Shown one piece after another: positions 1 to 5,038 of a stretch of 5,038 nt of DNA. Below the pieces are notes generated by a model. It ran no database searches, was not told the DNA's origin, and saw nothing but the letters and a program-made list of their open reading frames with translations. Numbering within the stretch: the stretch's first letter is position 1; each line of letters opens with the position of its first letter. This DNA is from Methanofollis sp. (lineage in GTDB: Archaea; Halobacteriota; Methanomicrobia; Methanomicrobiales; Methanofollaceae), in NCBI GenBank assembly GCA_028696365.1, contig JAQVHG010000172.1, positions 1 to 5,038 on the forward strand, in the 5' to 3' direction. Made by a program: the position numbers and the translations under genes.

Positions 1-534
1 GACCCCAAAGAGGTTCTTCACCGCCCCCGAGTAGGTGGTGAAGAGGTGGGTCTTCGCCTTGGAGACGACGACGATGGCGTCGGCGTTGATCGCCTCGTCG
101 ATGATCGAGAAGCGTTTCATCACCTCTCCGTCAGGGCAGGAGACCTCCTGAGACGAGGTGTCGGTGCTCAGTCTCACCCCAGGATATGTGGCGGCCGCGG
201 TGAACCCGGCCTTCTCATAGGCATGCTCCAGGTTGCGCCTGGTATAGCGCGTCCCGGCTCCCGGCGAATCGGCGATGACCACCTCGCATCCATGAGCCGA
301 GAGGAGGCGGGCGACCGCGCAGACCACCGTCGGGTGGGTGGTGACCGCCCGCTCTGGCCCCGCCCCCATCAGGAGATTTGGCTTGAGGAGCACCCGGCTT
401 CCCGGCTTCACATATGCCCCGACCCCGCCGACCAGATCGACAGCCCTCCTGACCGACTGGAAAACTTCTTCCTCGTCGTACCGGCGGCAGTGGACGAGAG
501 CAACTTGCTGCTGCGTGGTGTGTGCCCGGATCAT
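1..534 (-). CDS. DUF362 domain protein, N-terminal part (cut by left window edge)
   Basis: The minus frame from the ATG at 534 is open to the window edge and gives 178 residues. The pattern is that of the DUF362 family (PF04015). KPNLL is at residues 51-55, TTHPTVV at 65-71, a DSPGAG turn at 89-94, and the family's KTH...GAVKNLFG signature is at about 161-177. The family is widespread in archaea and anaerobes and has no firmly settled biochemical role. Some members carry a C-terminal 2x[4Fe-4S] ferredoxin domain, but that part would lie outside the window, so it cannot be judged here. The start is supported by an AGGA Shine-Dalgarno at 541-544, 6 nt upstream, and by homology-like sequence beginning at once (VALVHC at residues 11-16). 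The frame stays open further upstream through GC-rich DNA, but that extension is Arg/Pro-rich and looks non-coding. No signal peptide or membrane segment is visible, so a cytoplasmic protein is likely. It sits downstream of the por operon terminator and is probably its own transcription unit. Confidence 0.88.
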   Translation of the reverse strand, partial: MIRAHTTQQQVALVHCRRYDEEEVFQSVRRAVDLVGGVGAYVKPGSRVLLKPNLLMGAGPERAVTTHPTVVCAVARLLSAHGCEVVIADSPGAGTRYTRRNLEHAYEKAGFTAAATYPGVRLSTDTSSQEVSCPDGEVMKRFSIIDEAINADAIVVVSKAKTHLFTTYSGAVKNLFGV

Positions 535-540
535 CTCTTT

Positions 541-593
541 TCCTGTCTCTCTGCCTGACTGAAAAAGGGTATGGACAGAGTCGGAAAAGTTTC
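541..593 (-). promoter_or_regulatory. Possible promoter and ribosome binding site of the DUF362 gene
   Basis: On the minus strand an AGGA (541-544) lies 6 nt before the ATG at 534, a good archaeal Shine-Dalgarno. A short A/T-rich stretch reading AAACTTTTC (about 585-593) lies 50-60 nt upstream of the ATG. That is where a TATA-like box could sit for a leader of about 25-30 nt. It matches the archaeal TATA consensus poorly, so the promoter part is a guess while the ribosome binding site is reasonably secure. Confidence 0.35.
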
Positions 594-696
594 TGCAGGA
601 TAGGCGCGTGATCCCTCTGAGAGAAGATCGGCCCTCAACCTTCCAGGGTCTATCCTTGGGGTCACGACGACAGGGAAGGCGTGATGATCGGGTGTG

Positions 697-713
697 CGGG
701 GGCAGAGCCCCTG
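697..713. repeat. Small GC hairpin
   Basis: GGGGC (699-703) pairs with GCCCC (707-711) across an AGA loop, extended by a G-T and a C-G pair out to 697 and 713. No T-rich tract follows on either strand, so a terminator role is not supported. It probably belongs to the same repeat-like block as the stronger hairpin at 790-808. Confidence 0.45.
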
Positions 714-764
714 GCGCAAAGGTGGAGGAAGGCATGATGTGGATCCGGCGTGCCGCCTTCAATC

Positions 765-958
765 GTAGAATTTTTCCTGGAATCTCGCGCCGGGGGTTGC
801 ACCCCCGGACCCCCACGACGAGGATAGGTGGGGGCGGCAATGAAGTGATGATCCCATGTGGTGTCCTGCTCCGAAGAGGGAGCAAGGGTCCACAACCCAG
901 AGCCCACCTAGAATTTTCATCGCGTATGCTTGAGCCTCAGGTTCATGCCGAATTCTAC
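765..958. repeat. Candidate non-coding element bounded by short inverted repeats
   Basis: The left boundary reads GTAGAATT (765-772). The right boundary, read on the minus strand, also begins GTAGAATT (958-951), giving an 8-bp perfect inverted terminus around roughly 194 bp. A third copy, TAGAATTTT, occurs inside at 909-917. The interior has a perfect 8-bp hairpin and no coding signal. The size, inverted ends and lack of a gene would fit a MITE-like or other dispersed archaeal intergenic repeat. I saw no clear target-site duplication, the termini are short, and copy number cannot be tested from one window. I therefore hold this as a candidate only. Confidence 0.35.
790..808. repeat. Perfect 8-bp GC stem-loop
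   Basis: CCGGGGGT (790-797) and ACCCCCGG (801-808) are exact reverse complements separated by a 3-nt TGC loop. This is the strongest isolated hairpin in the intergenic region. It is about 190 bp past the porD stop codon on the minus strand and is not followed by a T-tract. It is therefore unlikely to be the operon terminator, and more likely a structural part of the repeat-like block or a transcript-stabilising hairpin. Confidence 0.6.
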
Positions 959-965
959 AGAGCCG

Positions 966-991
966 AAAAAAAGAAGGGGCACAATGGCCCC
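966..991 (-). terminator. Terminator of the porBACD operon
   Basis: Read on the minus strand, GGGGC (991-987) and GCCCC (980-976) form a 5-bp stem with a 6-nt loop, followed at once by TTCTTTTTTT (975-966). The stem starts 8 nt past the porD stop codon. Archaeal termination depends mainly on oligo-T tracts, and the added GC stem makes this a strong candidate end of the operon transcript. It also separates the operon from the DUF362 gene. Confidence 0.75.
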
Positions 992-999
992 AGAATAAA

Positions 1000-1245
1000 T
1001 TATCTCTCTTCCCTGACCATCGTGATGGCCTTCTTCGGGCAGACATTTGCGCAGATCCCGCAGCCCTTACAAAAGTCCAGGTCGATGTTCAGTTCCTCGT
1101 CGATGACCGCGTCGGGACAGTGGATCTCGCAGATCCCACACTGGTTGCACTTCTCCCTGTCCACGACCGGACGGAAGACCCGCCACGACCCGGTGAGTCC
1201 GCATGCGCCCTTCTTTGGTCTGCTCAGCGCAAGCCGTTCTCTCAT
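1000..1245 (-). CDS. porD: 2-oxoacid (pyruvate) ferredoxin oxidoreductase, delta subunit (2x[4Fe-4S] ferredoxin)
   Basis: This is an 81-residue ferredoxin-like subunit, the usual size for a separate PorD. It contains two classical CxxCxxCxxxCP motifs: Cys 33, 36, 39 and 43, then Cys 59, 62, 65 and 69. These should bind two [4Fe-4S] clusters that relay electrons between the catalytic beta subunit and external ferredoxin. The N-terminal stretch ending in GSWRVFRPV (residues 19-27) is typical of PorD/VorD delta subunits and distinguishes it from free ferredoxins. The ATG overlaps the porC stop as ATGA (1242-1245). An AAGGAG Shine-Dalgarno lies at 1254-1259, 8 nt upstream, so translation is coupled to porC. 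It is the last gene of the operon. There is one extra cysteine at residue 15. The subunit is cytoplasmic. Confidence 0.95.
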   Translation of the reverse strand: MRERLALSRPKKGACGLTGSWRVFRPVVDREKCNQCGICEIHCPDAVIDEELNIDLDFCKGCGICANVCPKKAITMVREER

Positions 1246-1769
1246 ATGACCAGCTCCTTGTAGGCGGCCTCGGCCACCTTCACGTTCCGTTCGTCCGCAA
1301 ACATCTCCCTGATCGCCTGCGTGACCGACTCGAAAGAGACGATCCCGAGTTTTGCCGCCGCACCCAGGAAGGGGGTGTTGACGATGGGCGTCCCCGCGAT
1401 GGCGAGATCCTGGGCAAGGGCGATCCCGGTCAGGTCGACGTGATAGGAAGTATAGCCAGGGAACTCCTGGGGGTGCTCGCTGTTGACCAGCACCTTCCCG
1501 CCTTCCTTAAGCCCCTGGAGCACGTCCACCGTCTCCATCACCGAGGCGTCCAGGACGACCACCATGTCGGGGTTGTGGATCTGCGAGTAGATCTTGATCG
1601 GGGCGTCGTCGATCCGCACGAAAGAGACGACCGGTGCGCCCCGGCGTTCGGCGCCGTAGAATGGGCATGCGGTCGCATGTTTCCCGTCCCTGAAAGCCGC
1701 AAGGGCAAGGAGACGGGCCGCCGTCACCCCACCCTGTCCGCCGCGGGAGTGGATCCGAATCTCGTACAT
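1242..1769 (-). CDS. porC: 2-oxoacid (pyruvate) ferredoxin oxidoreductase, gamma subunit
   Basis: A 175-residue gamma subunit of the POR/VOR/KOR superfamily (PF01558-type domain). It opens with the family's glycine-rich SRGGQGGVTAA segment (residues 8-18). It continues with FYGAERRGAPV (37-47), IHNPDMVVVLD (64-74) and NTPFLGAAAKLG (131-142). The gamma domain is thought to contribute to CoA binding and subunit assembly. The start at 1769 is preferred over an in-frame ATG 21 nt upstream. It forms a TAATG overlap of one base with the porA stop, has a GGTGA Shine-Dalgarno at 1777-1781 with 7-nt spacing, and puts the conserved MYEIRIHSRGGQGG segment at the N terminus. The 3' end overlaps porD by 4 nt. 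No key motif is missing. The symbol assumes pyruvate as substrate; the gamma subunit alone does not prove it. Confidence 0.93.
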   Translation of the reverse strand: MYEIRIHSRGGQGGVTAARLLALAAFRDGKHATACPFYGAERRGAPVVSFVRIDDAPIKIYSQIHNPDMVVVLDASVMETVDVLQGLKEGGKVLVNSEHPQEFPGYTSYHVDLTGIALAQDLAIAGTPIVNTPFLGAAAKLGIVSFESVTQAIREMFADERNVKVAEAAYKELVI

Positions 1770-2875
1770 TACTCGCTCACCCCAAACCACATCTCTTCAC
1801 CGATCCGACGGTCCCGCACAAAGTCGGCGATGTCGTTGTACGTGACCTCCTGGCCGCCGAGGCCAGCGATCACATTGTAGCACTCGATGCCAGTCTTCGC
1901 TTTGAGCGAAGCCGCCACGACCCCACCAAAACCAAACGAATAATCGCGGTCGATGACCACAACCTCCCGTCCCTTCAGGTCGAGGTCAGGGAAAGGCCTG
2001 AACCAGCGCAGACGCATCGAACCGGCCTTGATCCCTTCCTTCCTGAGGATATCGACGGCCACTTCGGCCTCCTTGCCGAGGGTACCCATCGAGACGACAA
2101 CGACCTCGGCGTCCTCGCACCGATATTCCTCGGCCGGACCGTACTTCCTGCCGAACCTGCGGGCAAACTCCTCCTCGGTCTCGCGGATCACCTCACGGGC
2201 GTCCCGCATCGAGCGCTCGATGTCCCACCTGAACCTGAAGTAATCGTCAGGCCCGGTCATCGGCCCATACCCCATCGGGTTCTTCACGTCGATGGCGTAC
2301 GGGAGTCTGTTTGCCGGGATGAAGTCGCCGAGGTCAACGGTCTCCAGCGACTGCATGATATGTGAGAGGGTGAACCCGTCGAGGTTGACCATCACCGGCA
2401 GGAGCACCCGCTCGTCCTCTGCAATGCGGAAGGCCATGAGTGTGGCGTCGTAGGCCTCCTGGACCGTCCCCACAAAGACCTGGAGCCACCCAGTGTCGCG
2501 CTGCGAGAAGGCGTCGGTGTGCTCGGCCCAGGTGTTCCATCCAGGTCCAAGGGCGCGGTTCACGTTCGCCATCACGATTGGCAGGCGTGCCCCCGCCGCC
2601 CAGTGGAGCATCTCGTGCATGTAGAGCAGCCCGTGCGAACTCGTCGCCGTGAAGGTCCGCACGCCCGTGGCCGAAGCCCCGATGCATGCCGCCATCGCCG
2701 AGTGCTCGCTCTCGACCGGGATATACTCGGTCTCGACCTCGCCTGCGGCGACATAGGAGGCGATCTGCTCGATGATCTCGGTCTGCGGAGTGATCGGGTA
2801 TGCGGCGACGACCGACGGAGCGGCCTGCTTGACCGCTGCCGCGACGGCCTTGTTGCCGGTGGAGATCATCAACAT
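1769..2875 (-). CDS. porA: 2-oxoacid (pyruvate) ferredoxin oxidoreductase, alpha subunit
   Basis: A 368-residue alpha subunit. The YPITPQTEI motif (residues 26-34) is the hallmark of POR/VOR/KOR alpha chains, and its Thr29 matches the conserved substrate-site threonine. VESEHSA (53-59) carries the glutamate expected to contact the thiamine pyrophosphate ring. The N-terminal pyrimidine-binding domain covers about residues 1-230. A transketolase-C-like domain follows, with VVSMGTLGKEAEVAVD and LRWFRPFP in the second half. With beta it forms the active site that interconverts pyruvate + CoA and acetyl-CoA + CO2. The ATG at 2875 has GGAGG at 2883-2887 with 7-nt spacing and overlaps the porB stop by 7 nt. 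A second ATG at 2869 would be 13 nt from that Shine-Dalgarno and is less likely. The length fits stand-alone archaeal alpha subunits. A branched-chain (VOR) or other 2-oxoacid role remains possible. Confidence 0.93.
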   Translation of the reverse strand: MLMISTGNKAVAAAVKQAAPSVVAAYPITPQTEIIEQIASYVAAGEVETEYIPVESEHSAMAACIGASATGVRTFTATSSHGLLYMHEMLHWAAGARLPIVMANVNRALGPGWNTWAEHTDAFSQRDTGWLQVFVGTVQEAYDATLMAFRIAEDERVLLPVMVNLDGFTLSHIMQSLETVDLGDFIPANRLPYAIDVKNPMGYGPMTGPDDYFRFRWDIERSMRDAREVIRETEEEFARRFGRKYGPAEEYRCEDAEVVVVSMGTLGKEAEVAVDILRKEGIKAGSMRLRWFRPFPDLDLKGREVVVIDRDYSFGFGGVVAASLKAKTGIECYNVIAGLGGQEVTYNDIADFVRDRRIGEEMWFGVSE

Positions 2876-3780
2876 ATGCCTTCCTCCTCCTTCTTGATCC
2901 GTGCAAGATTCTTCTCGATACTCTGCTGAAGTTCAGCGATGATCTCGGGGGTGGCCTTCTTGAACCTGCCCTGGGCACGGATATATTCCTCGATCGGGTG
3001 CGGCTTTTTCAGCGCCGTTCTGGACGGCCCGGAAACCGTAAGTTTCCCATACTCACGCTCGTACAGCACCCACGATCCCGTCTTCACCGCGAGTTTCCCG
3101 ACCTCAATGGTCTTGTCGGAGTTGTACCTCCACCCAGGTGGACAGGGCGCCAGGATGTGGATGAACTTCGGCCCCTCGATGGAGAGCGCCTTCTTGACCT
3201 TCTTGTATAGGTCGAGGGGGTAGGCGCTACAGGCGGTCGCCATGTACGGGGGATTGTGGGCGGCCACGATCTGGTCGAGGTCTTTTTTGGTCTCGGTCTT
3301 CCCTGCCGGGGTGGTGGTGGTCACGGCGCCGAGTGGCGTCGCACCAGAACGCTGCATCCCAGTGTTTCCATAGGCCTCGTTGTCATAGCATATGTACAGG
3401 AAATCGGTGCCACGCTCGAACGCGCCGGAAAGCGCCTGGATCCCGATGTCGACCGTCCCGCCGTCCCCGGCGTAGACGATGACATTGGTCTTCTTCCCTG
3501 CACTCCTGAACGCCTTGCTCATACCCGAGGCGCAGGCTGCAGCCGCTGCAAAGGCGATGTTGTACACTGGCACATTGAAGGAGGTGTTCGGATACATCCC
3601 CTGGATGACGCTAGTGCAACATGCCGGGACGACCAGGACAGTGTCGGGCCCGGCCGCCTTTAAGACATAGCGGAGGGACAGCGACGAACTACATCCGGCA
3701 CAAGCCGCGGTGCAGGTCGTGATGTACTCCTCCTTTGGAATCTCAGAAATCGTACTCAACTCCTCACCAGTAATTCTCAA
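2869..3780 (-). CDS. porB: 2-oxoacid (pyruvate) ferredoxin oxidoreductase, beta subunit (TPP and proximal [4Fe-4S])
   Basis: A 303-residue beta subunit. CAGC at residues 27-30, Cys54/Cys55 in VPACCTS and Cys213 in APCPPGW supply the expected four ligands for the proximal [4Fe-4S] cluster. The thiamine pyrophosphate/Mg motif runs from GDGG (105-108) to DNEAYGNTG (133-141), followed by QRSGATPLGA (143-152) as in archaeal PorB and VorA chains. The C-terminal tail is Lys/Glu-rich. The start is a TTG at 3778-3780. The codon just upstream is TAA, so no longer start in this frame is possible. The next candidate is a TTG at codon 8, whose Shine-Dalgarno-like GAGGAG sits directly against it, too close to work well. 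The Shine-Dalgarno for the chosen TTG is weak (AAAGGT about 12 nt upstream). It is the first gene of the operon and overlaps porA by 7 nt. Cytoplasmic. The choice between pyruvate and 2-oxoisovalerate is inferred, not proven. Confidence 0.93.
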   Translation of the reverse strand: MRITGEELSTISEIPKEEYITTCTAACAGCSSSLSLRYVLKAAGPDTVLVVPACCTSVIQGMYPNTSFNVPVYNIAFAAAAACASGMSKAFRSAGKKTNVIVYAGDGGTVDIGIQALSGAFERGTDFLYICYDNEAYGNTGMQRSGATPLGAVTTTTPAGKTETKKDLDQIVAAHNPPYMATACSAYPLDLYKKVKKALSIEGPKFIHILAPCPPGWRYNSDKTIEVGKLAVKTGSWVLYEREYGKLTVSGPSRTALKKPHPIEEYIRAQGRFKKATPEIIAELQQSIEKNLARIKKEEEGIC

Positions 3781-3879
3781 TTATTGATCATTACCTTTGT
3801 TCCCAGACTCTTCTACATTACTATTTGTACACTCATTCTTTGGTTTGTTGGTTTGATACGGATCTGACAACCAGGGTTC
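3781..3879 (-). promoter_or_regulatory. Leader and probable promoter region of the porBACD operon
   Basis: This 99-bp gap between truA and porB is clearly AT-richer than its surroundings, above all from 3781 to 3850. On the minus strand a TACAAATAG stretch (about 3822-3830) lies some 45 nt before the porB TTG, a plausible position for a TATA-like box. Just upstream is the tandem octamer at 3840-3855. A five-codon frame starting with ATG at 3791 and ending in TGA overlaps the porB start. No oligo-T terminator for truA was seen here, so read-through from truA into porB is possible. Confidence 0.4.
3840..3855. repeat. Perfect tandem octamer upstream of porB
   Basis: TTGGTTTG occurs twice, head to tail with no gap (3840-3847 and 3848-3855). 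On the minus strand this reads CAAACCAA twice. It lies 60-75 nt upstream of the porB start and 10-30 nt upstream of the TATA-like stretch, where archaeal activators or BRE-adjacent factors bind. The tandem arrangement would suit a dimeric or cooperatively binding regulator. The regulatory role is inference. Confidence 0.5.
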
Positions 3880-4680
3880 CTAATGCGAGAAAAATGATTT
3901 GAGGGCTTCATTTACCCGTACTTTCACTCGAAAGTCCTTTTCTCTCCTGAACAGGGCACCCTCTGCCTTTGGCGAGGGGGCGAGCGCAGTGAACTCGAAA
4001 TCATATGCGATGTCGGTGAGGATCAGGCCGCCTGGCGGGGCGGCGGCAACACGTCTTTCCTCCTCTCCTCTGAGCAGGGTTCTGATCCATTCTGGATTCT
4101 TCTCGCCCCGCCCGACCGCGGCGAGGGCCGAGGCCATACACCTGACCATATTCCAGAGAAATCCCGCGGCAGTCACCTCGAAGACGCAGAAACCTCCCTC
4201 TTCATAGACCCTGGCGGCATGCACCCGGCGCACTGGACTCCTCTCACTCCGTCTTGAGAGGAGAGAAAAGTCGTGTTCGCCGAGAAAAAACTGCGCCACC
4301 TCGTTCATCAAAACTGCATCGCCAGGATGTTCTTCAAAAAAATAACGGTATGTCCGGGAGGTCGCCTCCTTCCTTGGGCTGAACCGATCAGGGACTTCTG
4401 CCCAGCCTGTGATCCAGATGTCAGCAGGGAGTCTGTATGGGAGGGCGGCGACCGCCCGTTCTGGGACATCGGTCGTGAAGGCACAGACCTGTCCGGCGGC
4501 ATGGACACCGCGGTCGGTCCTGCCGGCAAAGGCGAAGCGCGCCTCACGCGGATCATCGAAAAGTCCGAGTTTCCTGCAGGCCGCGACCACGTCGCCCTCG
4601 ACGGTCCGAACCTCGGACTGGACCTGAGACCCGTAAAATCCGTCGCCCCAATATCCGATCCTGAAGGCGAGTCTCATCAT
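3880..4680 (-). CDS. truA: tRNA pseudouridine synthase A
   Basis: A 266-residue member of the TruA family, which converts uridines at positions 38-40 of the tRNA anticodon stem to pseudouridine (archaeal members have similar targets). AGRTDRGVHA (residues 52-61) holds the catalytic aspartate, Asp56, in the normal family context. FSPRKEATSRTYRYFF (100-115) matches the second conserved motif with its stacking tyrosine. GFLWNMVR (173-180) is the third, and PPGGLIL (215-221) is the usual C-terminal substrate-pocket segment. The N terminus, RLAFRIGYWGDGFYGSQVQ, is also standard. The start at 4680 is chosen because its ATG overlaps the TGA of the upstream PHP gene (ATGA). An immediately following ATG at 4677 is equally plausible and is better spaced from the AGGA at 4685-4688 (7 rather than 4 nt). 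An in-frame ATG at 4707 lies inside the PHP gene and is unlikely. The protein appears complete. Confidence 0.95.
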   Translation of the reverse strand: MMRLAFRIGYWGDGFYGSQVQSEVRTVEGDVVAACRKLGLFDDPREARFAFAGRTDRGVHAAGQVCAFTTDVPERAVAALPYRLPADIWITGWAEVPDRFSPRKEATSRTYRYFFEEHPGDAVLMNEVAQFFLGEHDFSLLSRRSERSPVRRVHAARVYEEGGFCVFEVTAAGFLWNMVRCMASALAAVGRGEKNPEWIRTLLRGEEERRVAAAPPGGLILTDIAYDFEFTALAPSPKAEGALFRREKDFRVKVRVNEALKSFFSH

Positions 4681-5038
4681 GGTATCCTGCCCTTGATCTT
4701 TTTCCATGAGCTCTTCAGAGACTGCCTGGTGTACGACCTGAGTGGGGTCATCCGTCCTCCCGCCGTGGTCCGCCCTGCCCGGATCGCCTCGAGGATGGAA
4801 GCCAGGTTGGGCTCGGCATCGACGAGCGTGTAGCCGTAGCCGACAAACCGCGCCTGGTGGGCGTCACTTCCTCCTACGCAGGGTTTGCCCAGGGACCGGG
4901 CGACCATGGCTGCCTTCCGGTTTGCGGTGCCCATGATGTAGCGGCTGTTGAAGACCTCGATGGCGTCCACGAGGGACGGCCCGGCCTTCAGTTTCTGCCC
5001 GACGCCATGGCGCCACATGTGGTAGGGGTGCGGGAGGA
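4677..5038 (-). CDS. PHP-domain metal-dependent phosphoesterase-like protein, C-terminal part (cut by right window edge)
   Basis: The minus frame ending in TGA at 4677-4679 is open to the window edge, giving about 120 residues of a C terminus. It contains PHPYHMWRHGVG near the visible start and CVGGSDAHQARFVG in the middle. These are the late metal-binding histidine and the GSDAH motif of PHP-domain hydrolases. PHP proteins use a multi-metal centre to hydrolyse phosphoesters; the substrate of this one cannot be told from the fragment. An ATG at 5018 exists, but the PHP-like sequence continues upstream of it (LPHPYH), so it is internal and the true start lies outside the window. The C-terminal tail is basic (SWKKIKGRIP). 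The stop overlaps the truA start as ATGA, so the two genes are co-transcribed and probably translationally coupled. Stand-alone archaeal PHP proteins of this kind are typically 200-250 residues. Confidence 0.88.
   Translation of the reverse strand, partial: LPHPYHMWRHGVGQKLKAGPSLVDAIEVFNSRYIMGTANRKAAMVARSLGKPCVGGSDAHQARFVGYGYTLVDAEPNLASILEAIRAGRTTAGGRMTPLRSYTRQSLKSSWKKIKGRIP

Larger units (their letters stand above)
663..853. repeat. Imperfect direct repeat pair in the intergenic region
   Basis: Two segments share the same pair of landmarks in the same order. CACGACGA at 663-670 is followed by GTGATGATC at 681-689. CACGACGA at 814-821 is followed by GTGATGATC at 845-853. The spacer between landmarks differs (10 versus 23 nt), and each copy lies beside a G/C-rich hairpin. 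This suggests a decayed duplication of a GC-rich module about 150 bp apart. Chance similarity in biased sequence cannot be excluded without a self-alignment. Confidence 0.4.
535..999. other. Gene-free 465-bp intergenic region between porD and the DUF362 gene
   Basis: No convincing gene lies here on either strand. Open frames exist in several phases, as expected in GC-rich DNA. Their products are Arg/Pro/Gly/His-rich, show no recognisable domain, lack good ribosome binding sites, and mostly run antisense into porD. No tRNA-like cloverleaf or rRNA segment was seen. The right end holds the por operon terminator (966-991). The middle holds two GC hairpins (697-713 and 790-808), imperfect direct repeats (663-689 and 814-853) and a block with inverted GTAGAATT ends (765-958). 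The left end holds the leader of the DUF362 gene. Confidence 0.75.

Noticed and set aside
46..558. 170-residue plus-strand open frame opposite the DUF362 gene
   Set aside because: Its reverse strand encodes a clear DUF362 protein. The plus-strand product is Asp/Arg-rich and is a shadow.
535..735. N-terminal extension of the DUF362 gene to an in-frame ATG at 735
   Set aside because: The frame is open, but the extra 67 residues are Arg/Pro/Ser-rich and unlike the family N terminus. The ATG at 534 has a good Shine-Dalgarno sequence.
535..999. CRISPR array, tRNA gene or insertion sequence in the gap
   Set aside because: There are no regularly spaced identical repeats, no cloverleaf-like segment and no transposase frame. 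Only short imperfect repeats and hairpins are present.
531..1046. Short minus-strand open frames (531-719, 662-907, 759-1046) in the gap
   Set aside because: They overlap each other in different phases, have low-complexity compositions and lack ribosome binding sites. The last also overlaps the end of porD in another frame.
608..1249. 213-residue plus-strand open frame
   Set aside because: It runs antisense through porD and the terminator, has an Arg/Gly-rich composition in the intergenic part and shows no domain. It reflects open frames in GC-rich DNA.
1203..1880. 225-residue plus-strand open frame opposite porC
   Set aside because: It is fully antisense to porC and adjoining gene ends, and its His/Val/Asp/Arg-rich composition is typical of a shadow frame.
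2334..2978. 214-residue minus-strand open frame over porA and porB
   Set aside because: It is a shifted frame across the well-supported porA start and porB end, and is very Arg/Gly-rich. No domain was recognised.
4273..4833. 186-residue plus-strand open frame opposite truA
   Set aside because: It is antisense to conserved TruA motifs and the PHP C terminus, with no recognisable domain.

Overview
The window looks like a piece of a GC-rich methanogenic archaeon, most likely in the Methanomicrobiales. That placement is my inference. It rests on an archaeal-type four-gene 2-oxoacid:ferredoxin oxidoreductase, an archaeal-style TruA, a DUF362 protein, Shine-Dalgarno-led overlapping genes, and the general look of the GC-rich intergenic DNA. 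All six genes I accept lie on the minus strand, so the window is best read from right to left.

From the right edge, the layout is as follows. First comes the C-terminal part of a PHP-domain metal-dependent phosphoesterase-like protein (4677-5038, 5' end outside the window). It is translationally coupled through an ATGA overlap to truA, a tRNA pseudouridine synthase (3880-4680). A 99-bp AT-richer gap (3781-3879) follows. It carries a perfect tandem octamer and a weak TATA-like element, and probably holds the promoter of the next operon. The operon encodes all four subunits of a pyruvate-type 2-oxoacid:ferredoxin oxidoreductase in the order beta-alpha-gamma-delta (porB, porA, porC, porD; 1000-3780). 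Every junction overlaps by 1 to 7 nt and each internal start has a clear Shine-Dalgarno sequence. The operon ends in a stem-loop followed by a T-rich tract (966-991).

A gap of about 465 bp (535-999) separates the operon from a DUF362-family protein truncated by the left edge (1-534). The gap has no convincing gene. It does contain GC-rich hairpins, imperfect internal direct repeats and a block bounded by short inverted GTAGAATT termini, and it may be a dispersed non-coding element.

Functionally, the central operon makes one enzyme. The beta subunit (with alpha) binds thiamine pyrophosphate and a proximal iron-sulfur cluster, alpha supplies the other half of the active site, gamma is thought to contact CoA, and delta carries two further [4Fe-4S] clusters that pass electrons to or from ferredoxin. 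In an autotrophic or acetate-assimilating methanogen this enzyme normally runs as pyruvate synthase (acetyl-CoA + CO2 + reduced ferredoxin to pyruvate). A branched-chain 2-oxoacid substrate cannot be excluded from the sequence. Most of the window is ordinary core metabolism. I found no defence, mobile or clearly novel system. The intergenic repeat block is the part most worth a second look.
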